Assembly (NCBI RefSeq): GCF_947494875.1
Contig: NZ_CANLWM010000004.1
Coordinates: 310,001-374,000, forward strand
Length of the DNA stretch: 64,000 nt
Source: an uncultured Williamsia sp.
GTDB lineage: Bacteria > Actinomycetota > Actinomycetes > Mycobacteriales > Mycobacteriaceae
Reading direction: 5' to 3'
Shown: positions 1 to 7,742 of the stretch, piece after piece
How positions within the stretch are numbered: position 1 is the stretch's first letter
Layout of the letters: the number at the start of each line of letters is the position of its first letter
Made by a program: the position numbers and the translations under genes
The notes under the pieces: generated by a model
Seen by the model: only the letters and a program-made list of their open reading frames with translations
What the model was told of the DNA's origin: nothing
Databases searched by the model: none

Positions 1-261
1 CCCGCGCAGGATGTCGATGCGTCGACGGGGGTCGGCCTCGGCGCGGACGTGGCGGATCAGCGCGGTGTTGCTCTCGCTCTCCCAGTGGCCGATGAGCTCG
101 GTCGTGTACGTGCCCCAGTTCGCGAAGAAGTGATAGAAGGACCCCGACGTCACCCCGAGCCGGCGACACACCTCGGCCAGCTTGAGGCCGCCATACCCGA
201 GATCGGCCAGAACCGACAAGCCCGTCTCGAGGTAGGCGTGTCGCGTCGTCGTCGCCGGCAT
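1..261 (-). CDS. TetR-family regulator, N-terminal part (truncated by window edge)
   Basis: Eighty-seven codons from an ATG at 261 read leftwards off the window. The protein begins MPATTTRHAYLETGLSVLAD and runs into a TetR helix-turn-helix (residues about 22-45, with the motif VCRRLGVTSGSFYHFF), so the DNA-binding domain is complete and most of the ligand domain is outside. It is divergent from the SCP2/P450 cassette at 403-4785, and a perfect inverted repeat lies between them at 336-352. By family logic it probably represses that cassette and itself, with an aliphatic or sterol-like inducer; the inducer is a guess. The ATG follows directly on a gene-free stretch and gives the usual short N-terminus before helix 1. 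Confidence 0.85.
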   Translation of the reverse strand, partial: MPATTTRHAYLETGLSVLADLGYGGLKLAEVCRRLGVTSGSFYHFFANWGTYTTELIGHWESESNTALIRHVRAEADPRRRIDILRG

Positions 262-335
262 GTGCCCAGCCTAGAGGGCTGCCGTGCGGGCGAACGGAAG
301 GTCGGGACGGGATGTCGATCAGGGCACGGGAGCCA

Positions 336-352
336 TAACATGACTTATGTTA
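336..352. promoter_or_regulatory. Palindromic operator between the divergent TetR and SCP2/P450 genes
   Basis: TAACAT (336-341), five bases, then ATGTTA (347-352): a perfect 6+5+6 inverted repeat in the 141-bp divergent spacer. Size and location fit a TetR-family operator controlling both directions. It is AT-rich against a background near 70% GC. Confidence 0.65.
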
Positions 353-402
353 CTGTGATCCACGTCATGATCGACGAGGTTCGTGACCAGGAGGAGGCAT
401 CG

Positions 403-828
403 GTGGCGACCACGGACACGGCAGGTTTCGCGACGGCAGAGGAGGTCCGGCGCTACATCGGCGGGATCTTCGAGGCGGCGTTCGCCGACCCCGAGTTGGG
501 GCCCAGGCTGGCGGCGGTGGGGATCGTGCTCGCCGTCGAGTGCACCGAGCCCGACGCGCGGCTCGTCATCGACACCGGCTCGGGCACCGTGCACGACGAC
601 GGTCCCGACGCCCCCGTGGCCACCGCGACCATGGCGATGTCGTCGGCGGTCAGCAACGCCTACTGGCAGGGAAAGGTCAACCTGCCGATGGCCATGGCGC
701 GCAAACGCATCACCGTCTCGGGTGAGATCGGCGCGCTGCTCAAGCTGGCGCCGCTGTCGAAGAAGTTGTTCCCCGTCTACGTCGAGCGCCTACGCGCCGA
801 CGGCCGCGACGACCTCGTCGTCGCCTGA
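403..828 (+). CDS. SCP2 sterol-binding domain protein
   Basis: A 141-residue protein with the layout of SCP2-type lipid carriers: an amphipathic N-terminal helix (FATAEEVRRYIGGIFEAAF), a hydrophobic beta region and a C-terminal part with KVNLPMAMARKRITVSGEI and LFPVYVERLRA, typical of actinobacterial SCP2 proteins. I chose the GTG at 403 because GAGGAGG ends 5 bases before it; in-frame ATGs at 340 and 367 lie in or next to the operator at 336-352 and lack a ribosome site. It is the first gene of a cassette ending with a hydrolase at 4785; the P450 starts 10 bases after its stop. It probably carries or presents a lipophilic substrate; the ligand is unknown. Confidence 0.75.
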   Translation: MATTDTAGFATAEEVRRYIGGIFEAAFADPELGPRLAAVGIVLAVECTEPDARLVIDTGSGTVHDDGPDAPVATATMAMSSAVSNAYWQGKVNLPMAMARKRITVSGEIGALLKLAPLSKKLFPVYVERLRADGRDDLVVA

Positions 829-838
829 GGAGGCCGAC

Positions 839-2092
839 ATGACCGCACCGTCCGTCGACCGGACCTTCCATCCGGATTCCATCTCGCCGCTGTCGTTCTG
901 GGCCGCGTCGGCCGACGAGCGGGAGGCCACCTTCGCCCGCCTGCGCGCCGAGGCGCCCGTCAGTTGGCACCCGCCCGTCGAGGGTGGGCTGATGCTGCCC
1001 GAGCAGCCCGGCGTGTGGGCCGTGGCCCGTCACGCCGACATCACCTACGTGAGCAAGCATCCCGAGCTGTTCACATCCGGTCAGGGCGTCATGATCGAGG
1101 AGGTGCCCGAGGACATGCTCGAGGCCGCCATGTCGTTCCTCGCCATGGACGGCAAGCGGCACACCTCGTTGCGCCGACTCGTCAGCGCCGCGTTCACGCC
1201 GCGCCGGATCGCGGCGATCGCCGAGCAGATCCACCGTCAGGCCGTGTCGATCGTCGACGACCTGCTCGAGAACCCCGAGGGCGACTTCGTCTCCGCGGTC
1301 AGCAAGCGCCTGCCCATGTGGACCATCTACGAGATGATGGGGCTCCCGCTCGAGCAGCGGGAGATCGGCGCCCACCACGCCGACGGGATGGTGTCCTGGA
1401 ACGACCCCGACGTCGCCGACGGGCGGGAGCCCGGCGAGATCCTCGCCGAGTCGCTCGTCGCCCTGCTGGGGCTCGCGCTCGATCTCGCCGACGCGCGGCG
1501 ATCGCACCCCGAGGACGACCTGATGACCGCGCTGGTGCAGGCCGAGGTGGACGGCGAACAGCTCACCGACGACGAGATCGCCGCGTTCTTCGTTCTGCTC
1601 TCGGTGGCCGGCAACGACACCACCCGCAACACCATCAGCCTCACCGCGAAGGCGTTGCAAGACAACCCCGATCAGCGACAGCTGCTCGTCGACGACCTCG
1701 ACGGCGTGATGCCGACGGCGGTCGAGGAGTTCGTCCGCTTCGCGACACCGGTGATGACGTTCCGCCGGACAGCGCTCGCCGACACCGAACTCGCCGGACA
1801 GCAGATCCGCGCGGGGGAGTGGGTGCTGCTGCTCTATCCGTCGGGCAACCGCGACGAGACCGTGTTCGACGACCCGCACCGCTTCGACCTGACCCGCTCG
1901 CCGAACCCGCACCTCGGTTTCGGAGGCGGCGGCCCGCACTACTGCATGGGCGCGTTCCTGGCGAAGACGCAGTTGCGGGAGTTGTTCGGACAGTTGATCA
2001 CCCGTGCGCCGGGTCTGCGCCTCGGCGAGCCCGAACCGCTCGTCGGGAACTTCGTCCACGCCGTCCGTGCGATGCCCTACAGCCTTCGCTGA
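839..2092 (+). CDS. Cytochrome P450 monooxygenase
   Basis: A 417-residue soluble bacterial P450. The I-helix oxygen-activation motif AGNDTT, the K-helix E-x-x-R (EFVR) and the haem loop FGGGGPHYCMG with the iron-ligand Cys369 are all present, so it should be active. The haem loop and general sequence resemble the CYP124/125/142 group of sterol and fatty-acid oxidases, but I cannot assign a subfamily by eye. It follows the SCP2 protein closely (AGGAGG within the preceding stop region is its ribosome site) and is followed by an aldehyde dehydrogenase and a 3Fe-4S ferredoxin, the natural electron donor. The cassette suggests oxidation of a terminal methyl to alcohol, aldehyde and acid. Confidence 0.92.
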   Translation: MTAPSVDRTFHPDSISPLSFWAASADEREATFARLRAEAPVSWHPPVEGGLMLPEQPGVWAVARHADITYVSKHPELFTSGQGVMIEEVPEDMLEAAMSFLAMDGKRHTSLRRLVSAAFTPRRIAAIAEQIHRQAVSIVDDLLENPEGDFVSAVSKRLPMWTIYEMMGLPLEQREIGAHHADGMVSWNDPDVADGREPGEILAESLVALLGLALDLADARRSHPEDDLMTALVQAEVDGEQLTDDEIAAFFVLLSVAGNDTTRNTISLTAKALQDNPDQRQLLVDDLDGVMPTAVEEFVRFATPVMTFRRTALADTELAGQQIRAGEWVLLLYPSGNRDETVFDDPHRFDLTRSPNPHLGFGGGGPHYCMGAFLAKTQLRELFGQLITRAPGLRLGEPEPLVGNFVHAVRAMPYSLR

Positions 2093-2270
2093 CGTCGACG
2101 ACCGTCGAGACCAGGAGCCTCCCGCCGTGCTGCCCGGTCCTATGGAGACGCCGATTCTGCCCGACTGCGAGGTGTCGATGGGCGAGGATGTGGTGGACGG
2201 GGTCGAAGCCCTGATGGGTCGTCACGCGCAACCCGAGAACATCGCCGACGCCCGAGAGAGAAGGAACACC

Positions 2271-3677
2271 ATGGCTGCACCCACCACCGACGCGACCGCG
2301 ATCGAGGGCGATCGCGTCGACCCGAGCCTGCTCGCCGAGCTGCGGCGGTATCACGCGACCGGCGTGACCCGCGACATCACCTGGCGGACCGGGCAGCTCA
2401 CTGCCCTCGAGCGGATGCTCGACGAGTGCGAGGACGAGATCGTCGCCGCACTCGACGCCGACCTCGGGCGTGCCGGTTTCGACGCCTGGCTGGGTGACGT
2501 CGCATCGACGAAGGGTGAGTCGGCCTTCGCCCGCAAGAACCTCAAGAAGTGGATGAGGCGGCAGAAGCAGTCGATGCCGCTCGCGCAGCTGCCTGCACGC
2601 GGCTGGGTCCAGTACGAGCCGCTGGGCGTCGTCCTCGTCATCGGCCCCTGGAACTACCCGGTCTACCTCACGCTCGGGCCGCTGGTCGCGGCGATCGCCG
2701 CCGGCAACTGCGCCGTGCTCAAGCCCTCGGAGATGGCGCCCGCCTCGTCGGCGCTGCTGGCGCGTCTCGTCCCGCGGTACCTCGACGCGCAGGCGTTCCG
2801 CGTGGTGGAGGGTGCTGCCCAGGTCACCCAGGACCTCTTGGCGCTCGGCTTCGACCACGCCGTCTTCACCGGAGGCACAGAGGTGGGCCGCAAGATCATG
2901 GCCGCGGCCGCCCCGACGCTCACCCCGGTGACACTGGAGCTCGGCGGGAAGAGCCCGGTGTATGTCGCGGCCGACGCCGATCTCGACGTCGCCGCGCGCC
3001 GGATCGCCTGGACGAAGTTGCTGAACTCGGGCCAGACCTGCATCGCGCCGGACTACGTCCTGGCCGACCCCTCGGTGGTCGACACCCTGGTCGCGAAGAT
3101 CGGCGAGACGATCGCGCAGTTCCGGGCCGACAAGACCGAGCCGACGGTTCCGATCGTCAACGAGCGACAGTTCGAGCGGCTGGCGTCCTACCTCGACGCG
3201 ACCACCGGGCGTGTCGTGCTCGGTGGCGGCGTCGACCGTGGGGCGGTGCGGATCGAACCGACGATCGTGCTCGACCCCGACCCCGGTGACGCGCTGATGG
3301 AGAACGAGATCTTCGGTCCGATCCTCCCGGTGATCACGATCGACTCGCCCGACGCCGCCATCGCGTTCGTCAACGGGCGACCCAAGCCGCTCGCGAGCTA
3401 CGTGTTCACGTCGTCGAAGGCGCTGGCGCAGCGCATGATCGACTCGATCCCGTCCGGCGGGGCGGTGGTGAACCACATCGCCATGCACTGCCTCATCCCG
3501 CAGCTGCCGTTCGGCGGCGTCGGGGCCAGCGGCATGGGTGCCTACCACGGCAAGTGGGGCTTCGAGGCGCTCAGTCACCGCAAGGCGGTGCTGGCCAAGC
3601 CGGCGAAACCCGATCTGTCGCTGATCTATCCGCCGTACAGCGACCGCGCCGTCAAACTGCTGCGCAGGATGCTCTGA
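2271..3677 (+). CDS. NAD(P)-dependent aldehyde dehydrogenase (class 3-like)
   Basis: A 468-residue ALDH. Visible motifs are the cofactor segment GPWNYPVYL, the general base Glu223 in LELGGKSP and the nucleophile Cys257 in SGQTCIAPDY. Length and the motif GPWNYP match ALDH3-type fatty aldehyde dehydrogenases rather than the longer classical ALDHs. I chose the ATG at 2271, behind GAGAGAAGGA; the open frame extends upstream without a plausible start. A spacer of 178 bp separates it from the P450, which may contain its own promoter, but the gene order P450-ALDH-ferredoxin argues for joint function: oxidation of an aldehyde made by the P450. Confidence 0.92.
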   Translation: MAAPTTDATAIEGDRVDPSLLAELRRYHATGVTRDITWRTGQLTALERMLDECEDEIVAALDADLGRAGFDAWLGDVASTKGESAFARKNLKKWMRRQKQSMPLAQLPARGWVQYEPLGVVLVIGPWNYPVYLTLGPLVAAIAAGNCAVLKPSEMAPASSALLARLVPRYLDAQAFRVVEGAAQVTQDLLALGFDHAVFTGGTEVGRKIMAAAAPTLTPVTLELGGKSPVYVAADADLDVAARRIAWTKLLNSGQTCIAPDYVLADPSVVDTLVAKIGETIAQFRADKTEPTVPIVNERQFERLASYLDATTGRVVLGGGVDRGAVRIEPTIVLDPDPGDALMENEIFGPILPVITIDSPDAAIAFVNGRPKPLASYVFTSSKALAQRMIDSIPSGGAVVNHIAMHCLIPQLPFGGVGASGMGAYHGKWGFEALSHRKAVLAKPAKPDLSLIYPPYSDRAVKLLRRML

Positions 3678-3687
3678 GAGAGGCGAC

Positions 3688-3876
3688 ATGCGGGTGACGG
3701 TCGACCGCGACGTGTGCTGCGCGTCGGGGAACTGCGAGATGGCGGCGCCGACCGTCTTCGAGCTCGCCGACTCCGGCGAGGTGCAGGTCGACGACTCAGC
3801 CGTCGACGCGAACATGGACACGGTGCGTCGCGCGATCAGCGAGTGCCCGACGCAGGCGATCTCGCTGCACGAGTAG
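3688..3876 (+). CDS. 3Fe-4S ferredoxin, P450 partner
   Basis: A 62-residue ferredoxin. Cys10 (or Cys11), Cys16 and Cys53 followed by Pro are the ligand set of the single-cluster [3Fe-4S] ferredoxins found beside actinobacterial P450 genes; there is no second cluster motif. It starts 11 bases after the ALDH stop behind GAGAGAGG and almost certainly shares its transcript. It would deliver electrons from a ferredoxin reductase encoded elsewhere to the P450 at 839. The doubled cysteine (Cys10-Cys11) at the first ligand position is unusual but one of the two is in register. Confidence 0.9.
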   Translation: MRVTVDRDVCCASGNCEMAAPTVFELADSGEVQVDDSAVDANMDTVRRAISECPTQAISLHE

Positions 3877-3897
3877 TCCGTCCGGCATCATCGGGGC

Positions 3898-4785
3898 ATG
3901 GAGTCCTCGACGGTGCGTGCCGGTGTCCTCGACGTCGCGGTGGAACGCCACGGTGACCGCGGTGGACGCAGCGTCGTCCTCCTGCACGGGTTCCCCTACA
4001 GTCCCCGGGGATACGACGACGTCGTCCGGTTGCTCGTCGACACCGGACACGACGTCGTCGTCCCCTACCTGCGCGGCTACGGCGGCACGCGATTCGTCGA
4101 CGACGTGACGCTGCGATCGGGACAGCAGGCCGCGCTCGGTCACGACCTGCGGGCTGTGATCGAGGCGCTCGATCTCGACCGTCCGGTCGTCGTCGGCTAC
4201 GACTGGGGTGGGCGCGCGGCGTGTGTGGTCGCCGCGCTCTGGCCGGATCTCGTCTCCGGGTTGGTGAGCGTGTCCGGGTACCTGATCCAGGACATCGCCT
4301 CGGCGGCAACCACTCCCGTCCCGCCCCGGCTCGAGAAGCGGTACTGGTACCAGTGGTATCTGCACTCCGAGCGGGGCCGCGCTGGTCTCGCGGAGCATCG
4401 GGAGGAGTTCGCGCAGATCCTCTGGACGGAGTGGTCGCCGACGTGGCGCTTCGGCGACTCGGAGTTCGCGGCGAGCGTCGCCGCCTTGGACAACCCCGAC
4501 TTCGTGGACGTGTCCGTCCACTCGTATCGACACCGCTACGGACTCGTCGACGGTGACCCGGCCTACGAGGACACCGAACGTGCCCTCGCCGAGGCGCCGG
4601 TGATCACGGTGCCGACGGTCGTGGTCGACCCCACCGAGGACACGGTCGCCGCGCTCTACGGCCGCCCCGACCACGACGCCCACTTCACCGACCTCGTCGC
4701 GGTGCGGGATCTCGCCTGCGGTCACAACCCGCCCCAGGAACTCCCCGGTCAGTTCGCCGACGCGATCCGCATCCTCACCGCCTGA
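3898..4785 (+). CDS. Alpha/beta hydrolase, epoxide hydrolase/dehalogenase-like
   Basis: A 295-residue alpha/beta hydrolase. The oxyanion motif HGFPYSP follows strand 3; the nucleophile elbow GYDWGG places an aspartate (Asp102), not a serine, as nucleophile, and His276 (CGHNPPQELP) is the catalytic histidine. An Asp nucleophile with a tryptophan next to it is typical of epoxide hydrolases and haloalkane/haloacetate dehalogenases. Start at ATG 3898, 21 bases after the ferredoxin. As last gene of the P450 cassette it may open an epoxide made by the P450; that is inference. A repeat array follows its stop. Confidence 0.85.
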   Translation: MESSTVRAGVLDVAVERHGDRGGRSVVLLHGFPYSPRGYDDVVRLLVDTGHDVVVPYLRGYGGTRFVDDVTLRSGQQAALGHDLRAVIEALDLDRPVVVGYDWGGRAACVVAALWPDLVSGLVSVSGYLIQDIASAATTPVPPRLEKRYWYQWYLHSERGRAGLAEHREEFAQILWTEWSPTWRFGDSEFAASVAALDNPDFVDVSVHSYRHRYGLVDGDPAYEDTERALAEAPVITVPTVVVDPTEDTVAALYGRPDHDAHFTDLVAVRDLACGHNPPQELPGQFADAIRILTA

Positions 4786-4791
4786 CCCCAA

Positions 4792-4951
4792 CTCCCCGAG
4801 CGTGCACCAGATCCCCGCGAGCGTGCGCTCCATCTCGCCGAGCGTGCAGTCGATGCGATCGATCGTGCGTCGCCACCCACTCGACGGGATCTGATGCACG
4901 GTCGACGGGATCTACCGCACGGTGGGCGGGATCTGGTGCACGCTCGGGGAG
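4792..4951. repeat. Inverted array of seven phased 21-nt units (array A)
   Basis: The gap between the convergent genes ending at 4785 and 4959 is filled by seven consecutive 21-nt units: 4796-4816, 4817-4837, 4838-4858, 4859-4879, 4880-4900, 4901-4921 and 4922-4942. Units 1-3 share CGAGCGTGC, unit 4 is transitional, and units 5-7 share GGGATCT and GCACG in the opposite orientation. The outer 24 bases (4792-4815 and 4928-4951) are perfect reverse complements, and units 2/6 and 3/5 also pair partly, so transcripts from either side could fold into one long hairpin with unit 4 as loop. It could act as a two-way terminator; the exact 21-nt phasing is unexplained. Confidence 0.85.
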
Positions 4952-4958
4952 GTTCGGT

Positions 4959-6212
4959 TCAGTACTGGGCGAGCCAGAAGCGGATGCCCTGGTCGTCGAC
5001 GCACTCGGCGGTGGTCGCATAGGGCTGCCGGGACACGGGGTCCGTCACCCGACCGCCCGCCGCGACGACCCGCTCGACCGCGGCCTCGATGTCGTCGACA
5101 GCCCACATCGCCACGGCCTCGGAGGTGTCGGCGCCACCGCCGATGCCGATCTGCGGTCGGCTGTCGTCCACCTCCCACCCGTCGTCGATGCGACCGGGCG
5201 TGAACTGCCACCCGAGGACCTGTCCGTAGAAGTCGCGGTACGTCGCACTGTCGGGTGTGTGGACCGTCAGGTACGTGAGCTCTCCGTGTCCGGACGGGTG
5301 CAGCTCGCCGCGCCGCTCCGACGGATCGGCGACGGTGACCGCGAACTCGACTCCCTGCGCGTCGACGAGGTCGACCGCACCGTGCCGTGCCCCGGTGTTC
5401 TGCGGCACCCGACCACCGGCATCGATCGTCGCGCGGCGGGCGTCGTCGCGGTCGTCGACGGCGTACACCGCGAAGATCGTCCGACGGTCCGGCGACTCCG
5501 AGATGCCCAGCCGGTGCGACAGGTTGGTCACCTGGCCGTCCTCGACCACCCAGCCCAGCACCGACGAGTAGAACGCGGCCGCCCGGCCCGCGTCGGGGCA
5601 CCACAGCGACAGGTACACGACGTCACCGGGTCGAACATGCTCGGTTGCAGACGCTCCCGTCGGCGGCGGTGCGGACAGCATCCAGCGGTGACCGAACGGG
5701 TCGATGACGACACCGGTGCGTGATCCGTGGGCGTCGTAGGGCTCGCGCTGCACGGTGGCGCCGCCGGCAGCGGCTGCGGCGACGGCGGCGTCGGCGTCGT
5801 CGACGGCGAGCATCAGGCTCACCGACACGGCGCCGGGAGCGGGTGCGGCCAGACCGATCTCGTCGAACGCCTCGGCGAGGTACACCGCACCGCCGCCCAG
5901 CTCGAGTTCGGCGTGACCGACCCGACCGTCGGGCATGGTGATCGGGGTGCCGCGCAGGCGTGCCCCGAGGTGCTCGACGTACCAGTCGATCGCGGCGTCG
6001 GCGCCGACGACGGCGAGATAGGGCAGGGCGCCGGGTCGTTCCACCGCGGGGGTGGGCGCCGCGGGGGGGCCGAGGGTGACGGTCATGTCGACTCCTTCCG
6101 GGAGGTCGACGCCGCGCCGCAGCCGGTGACGAAGCTGCTCGGTGAACGTGGCGTCGGGGGTGATGGGCTGATCGTCTGCGCGCAGGACGGTCAGCGGATC
6201 GGGGGTGCTCAT
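4959..6212 (-). CDS. Three-module VOC (glyoxalase-fold) protein linked to ECF sigma factor
   Basis: A 417-residue protein. Residues 1-50 hold a short leader with PDATFTEQLRHRLRRGV, a segment seen at the start of proteins encoded next to actinobacterial ECF sigma factors. Three VOC modules follow, at about 58-175, 185-285 and 295-417, marked by LPYLAVVGADAAIDWYVEHL, VVYLSLWCPDAGRAAAFYSS and LTYLTVHTPDSATYRDFYGQ. Start is ATG 6212 behind GGAGG; the ATGA overlap with the sigma gene stop indicates translational coupling. No enzyme activity can be assigned. The arrangement suggests a sensor or output of the sigma factor instead of a standalone glyoxalase. Confidence 0.82.
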   Translation of the reverse strand: MSTPDPLTVLRADDQPITPDATFTEQLRHRLRRGVDLPEGVDMTVTLGPPAAPTPAVERPGALPYLAVVGADAAIDWYVEHLGARLRGTPITMPDGRVGHAELELGGGAVYLAEAFDEIGLAAPAPGAVSVSLMLAVDDADAAVAAAAAGGATVQREPYDAHGSRTGVVIDPFGHRWMLSAPPPTGASATEHVRPGDVVYLSLWCPDAGRAAAFYSSVLGWVVEDGQVTNLSHRLGISESPDRRTIFAVYAVDDRDDARRATIDAGGRVPQNTGARHGAVDLVDAQGVEFAVTVADPSERRGELHPSGHGELTYLTVHTPDSATYRDFYGQVLGWQFTPGRIDDGWEVDDSRPQIGIGGGADTSEAVAMWAVDDIEAAVERVVAAGGRVTDPVSRQPYATTAECVDDQGIRFWLAQY

Positions 6213-6754
6213 CGCCGACCTCCTCTCGCGGGGCTCGGTTGTTTCTCGTGCGGATACCGGGACCGGAACTCGTGCTTGGCCCGGGTCAGCAACGACTCGG
6301 TCGCGGCGACACTGCGCCCCAACGCCTCGGCGCACTGCGCGACCGTGCAGTCGTCGACATAGCGCAGCGTCAGGACGGCGCGGTGCAGTGGCGTGCACCG
6401 CGCGAGGGTGTACTCCGCGACGAGCCGGTCGAGCTCGACGTCCCAGTCGTCGCGCCCCGGATCCGGGGTGTGCTCGACCGGTTCCGGCGTCCGCGCCTGA
6501 CGCCGCCAGTGGTCGGCCAGCTTGTGGCGGGCCACGCCGATGAGCCACGCGACGGTCGGCGTGGGCGGATCGGGTCGCCGCATGGTGTCCATCGCGGCGA
6601 GGAACGTCTCGGACGTGACGTCCTCGGCGACAGCGCGATCACCGCAGCGGCGCACCACGTAGCCGTAGACGGCGGGAAGGGCCTCGTCGTACACAGCCAG
6701 CACCGCCTCGGGACCGGGTCCATCGCTCACGACCACATCGTCGTCGCCGGACAC
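6209..6754 (-). CDS. ECF-type RNA polymerase sigma factor
   Basis: A 181-residue sigma-70 family protein with region 2 (about 18-85, including VAEDVTSETFLAAMD and WLIGVARHKLADHWRR for -10 recognition) and region 4 (about 120-165, with LRYVDDCTVAQCAEALGRSV). No classical zinc anti-sigma gene is adjacent; instead the next gene, overlapping by ATGA, is a three-module VOC protein. The start is GTG 6754, which gives a normal N-terminus. It probably directs transcription of its own operon and other genes under an unknown stress or metabolite signal. Confidence 0.9.
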   Translation of the reverse strand: MSGDDDVVVSDGPGPEAVLAVYDEALPAVYGYVVRRCGDRAVAEDVTSETFLAAMDTMRRPDPPTPTVAWLIGVARHKLADHWRRQARTPEPVEHTPDPGRDDWDVELDRLVAEYTLARCTPLHRAVLTLRYVDDCTVAQCAEALGRSVAATESLLTRAKHEFRSRYPHEKQPSPARGGRR

Positions 6755-6801
6755 GCTTTTCCGTCGGTCGACAGTGGAACTCCTCGGAGTGGGGTGACGC
6801 G

Positions 6802-7212
6802 TCAGTCGGCGACGGCCGTCGCCTCGACCTCGACCAGCACGCCGGGCTCGAACAGCACCGACACCCCGATGAGCGACGCGGGCGGAATGGGTGACGGCAG
6901 GTCGATCTCCGCGGCCACATCGGCGATCCCAGCCATGAAGGCGTCCATTCGGTCCGCCGTCCAGTCGACGACGTAGAAGGTCAGGCGGACGACGTCGGCG
7001 AAGGAGGCGCCGGCGTCGCGCAACCCGGCGTGGACGTTGCGCAGGGCCTGGGCGACCTGCGCGGTGAGGTCGTCGGGTGCCATCGGCGTCCCGGCGCCCG
7101 ATCGGCCGATCTGCCCGGCGACGTGGATGTGCCGGGAACCCGTCCCCACTGCCACGTGGTGGTAGGGAACGGGGTGCGCCAGGTCGTCGGGGCTCGAGTA
7201 CGTCGCGGTCAT
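6802..7212 (-). CDS. RidA/YjgF family protein (enamine/imine deaminase-like)
   Basis: A 136-residue RidA-fold protein; HIHVAGQIGR near residue 32, the central VAQALRNVHAGLRDAGASF and the C-terminal FEPGVLVEVEATAV are family hallmarks. RidA proteins hydrolyse reactive 2-aminoacrylate-type enamines, but the Arg needed for that reaction is not clearly present, so this may be one of the divergent subfamilies. I chose ATG 7212 because GAGGAG sits six bases before it; an ATG at 7218 abuts the ribosome site. It is divergent from the HxlR regulator at 7292 with a palindrome between. Confidence 0.85.
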   Translation of the reverse strand: MTATYSSPDDLAHPVPYHHVAVGTGSRHIHVAGQIGRSGAGTPMAPDDLTAQVAQALRNVHAGLRDAGASFADVVRLTFYVVDWTADRMDAFMAGIADVAAEIDLPSPIPPASLIGVSVLFEPGVLVEVEATAVAD

Positions 7213-7239
7213 GTCCATCTCCTCGGGGTGCGGAATGCG

Positions 7240-7254
7240 GTATCCCTGTGATAC
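7240..7254. promoter_or_regulatory. Palindromic operator between ridA-like and HxlR genes
   Basis: GTATC (7240-7244), five bases, GATAC (7250-7254): a perfect inverted repeat in the 79-bp divergent spacer. The GTA-n-TAC pattern is common for HxlR/MarR-type winged-helix regulators, so the HxlR protein encoded at 7292 is the likely binder. Confidence 0.6.
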
Positions 7255-7291
7255 TTGGTTGCCCCAGGACACTTCAACGAGACCAGGTTTC

Positions 7292-7660
7292 ATGCCGGAT
7301 ACCGCCGATCACGACCCTCTCACCATCAGCGCACCGCACCGAGAGTTGCTCGATCACGTGCTCGACAAGTGGTCGCTGCACGTCCTGGACGTGCTCTGTG
7401 AACGACCCAGTCGGTTCAACGACCTGCGCCGCGCCATCCCCGACGTGACCCAGAAGTCACTGACCGGGACCCTGCGCCGACTCGAACGCAACGGGATCGT
7501 CGAGCGTGTGCTCCTCAGTTCGCGGCCGGTCGCCGTCGAGTACCGGATCACGCCGCTGGGCAAGACGCTGAGACATCCGGTGGACGTCCTCCTCGAGTGG
7601 GCCGACGCCCACATGGAGGAGATCGACCGCGCTCGTCGACGATTCGACGCCGCGACCTGA
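7292..7660 (+). CDS. HxlR-family transcriptional regulator
   Basis: A 122-residue winged-helix protein of the HxlR type. Key family segments are LDKWSLHVLDVLCERPSRFN, the recognition helix region VTQKSLTGTLRRLERNGIVE and the wing RPVAVEYRITPLGKTL. The usual N-terminal redox cysteine of HypR-like members is absent; the only cysteine is in the VLCERPSRF segment. It is divergent from the RidA-like gene and probably represses it through the site at 7240-7254. The start ATG 7292 lies only 37 bases from that palindrome, so the transcript may be nearly leaderless. Confidence 0.9.
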   Translation: MPDTADHDPLTISAPHRELLDHVLDKWSLHVLDVLCERPSRFNDLRRAIPDVTQKSLTGTLRRLERNGIVERVLLSSRPVAVEYRITPLGKTLRHPVDVLLEWADAHMEEIDRARRRFDAAT

Positions 7661-7742
7661 CGTTCGTGTGACCATGGGATCCGTGGGTCACGCCGCACCG
7701 CGGGCGATGTGTGCACCGCGCCATGACGGAAAGAGGACTGCC

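Noticed and set aside
1998-3821. Long minus-strand open frames opposite the aldehyde dehydrogenase
   Set aside because: High-GC antisense shadow, without any recognisable domain, while the plus-strand frame has all ALDH motifs.
4792-4951. Possible short protein with VHQIP-type heptads from the 21-nt units
   Set aside because: Forward units read as seven-codon repeats, but the inverted half introduces a stop in the same frame (TGA in unit 5), there is no start codon with ribosome site, and array B does not keep an open frame of the same kind.
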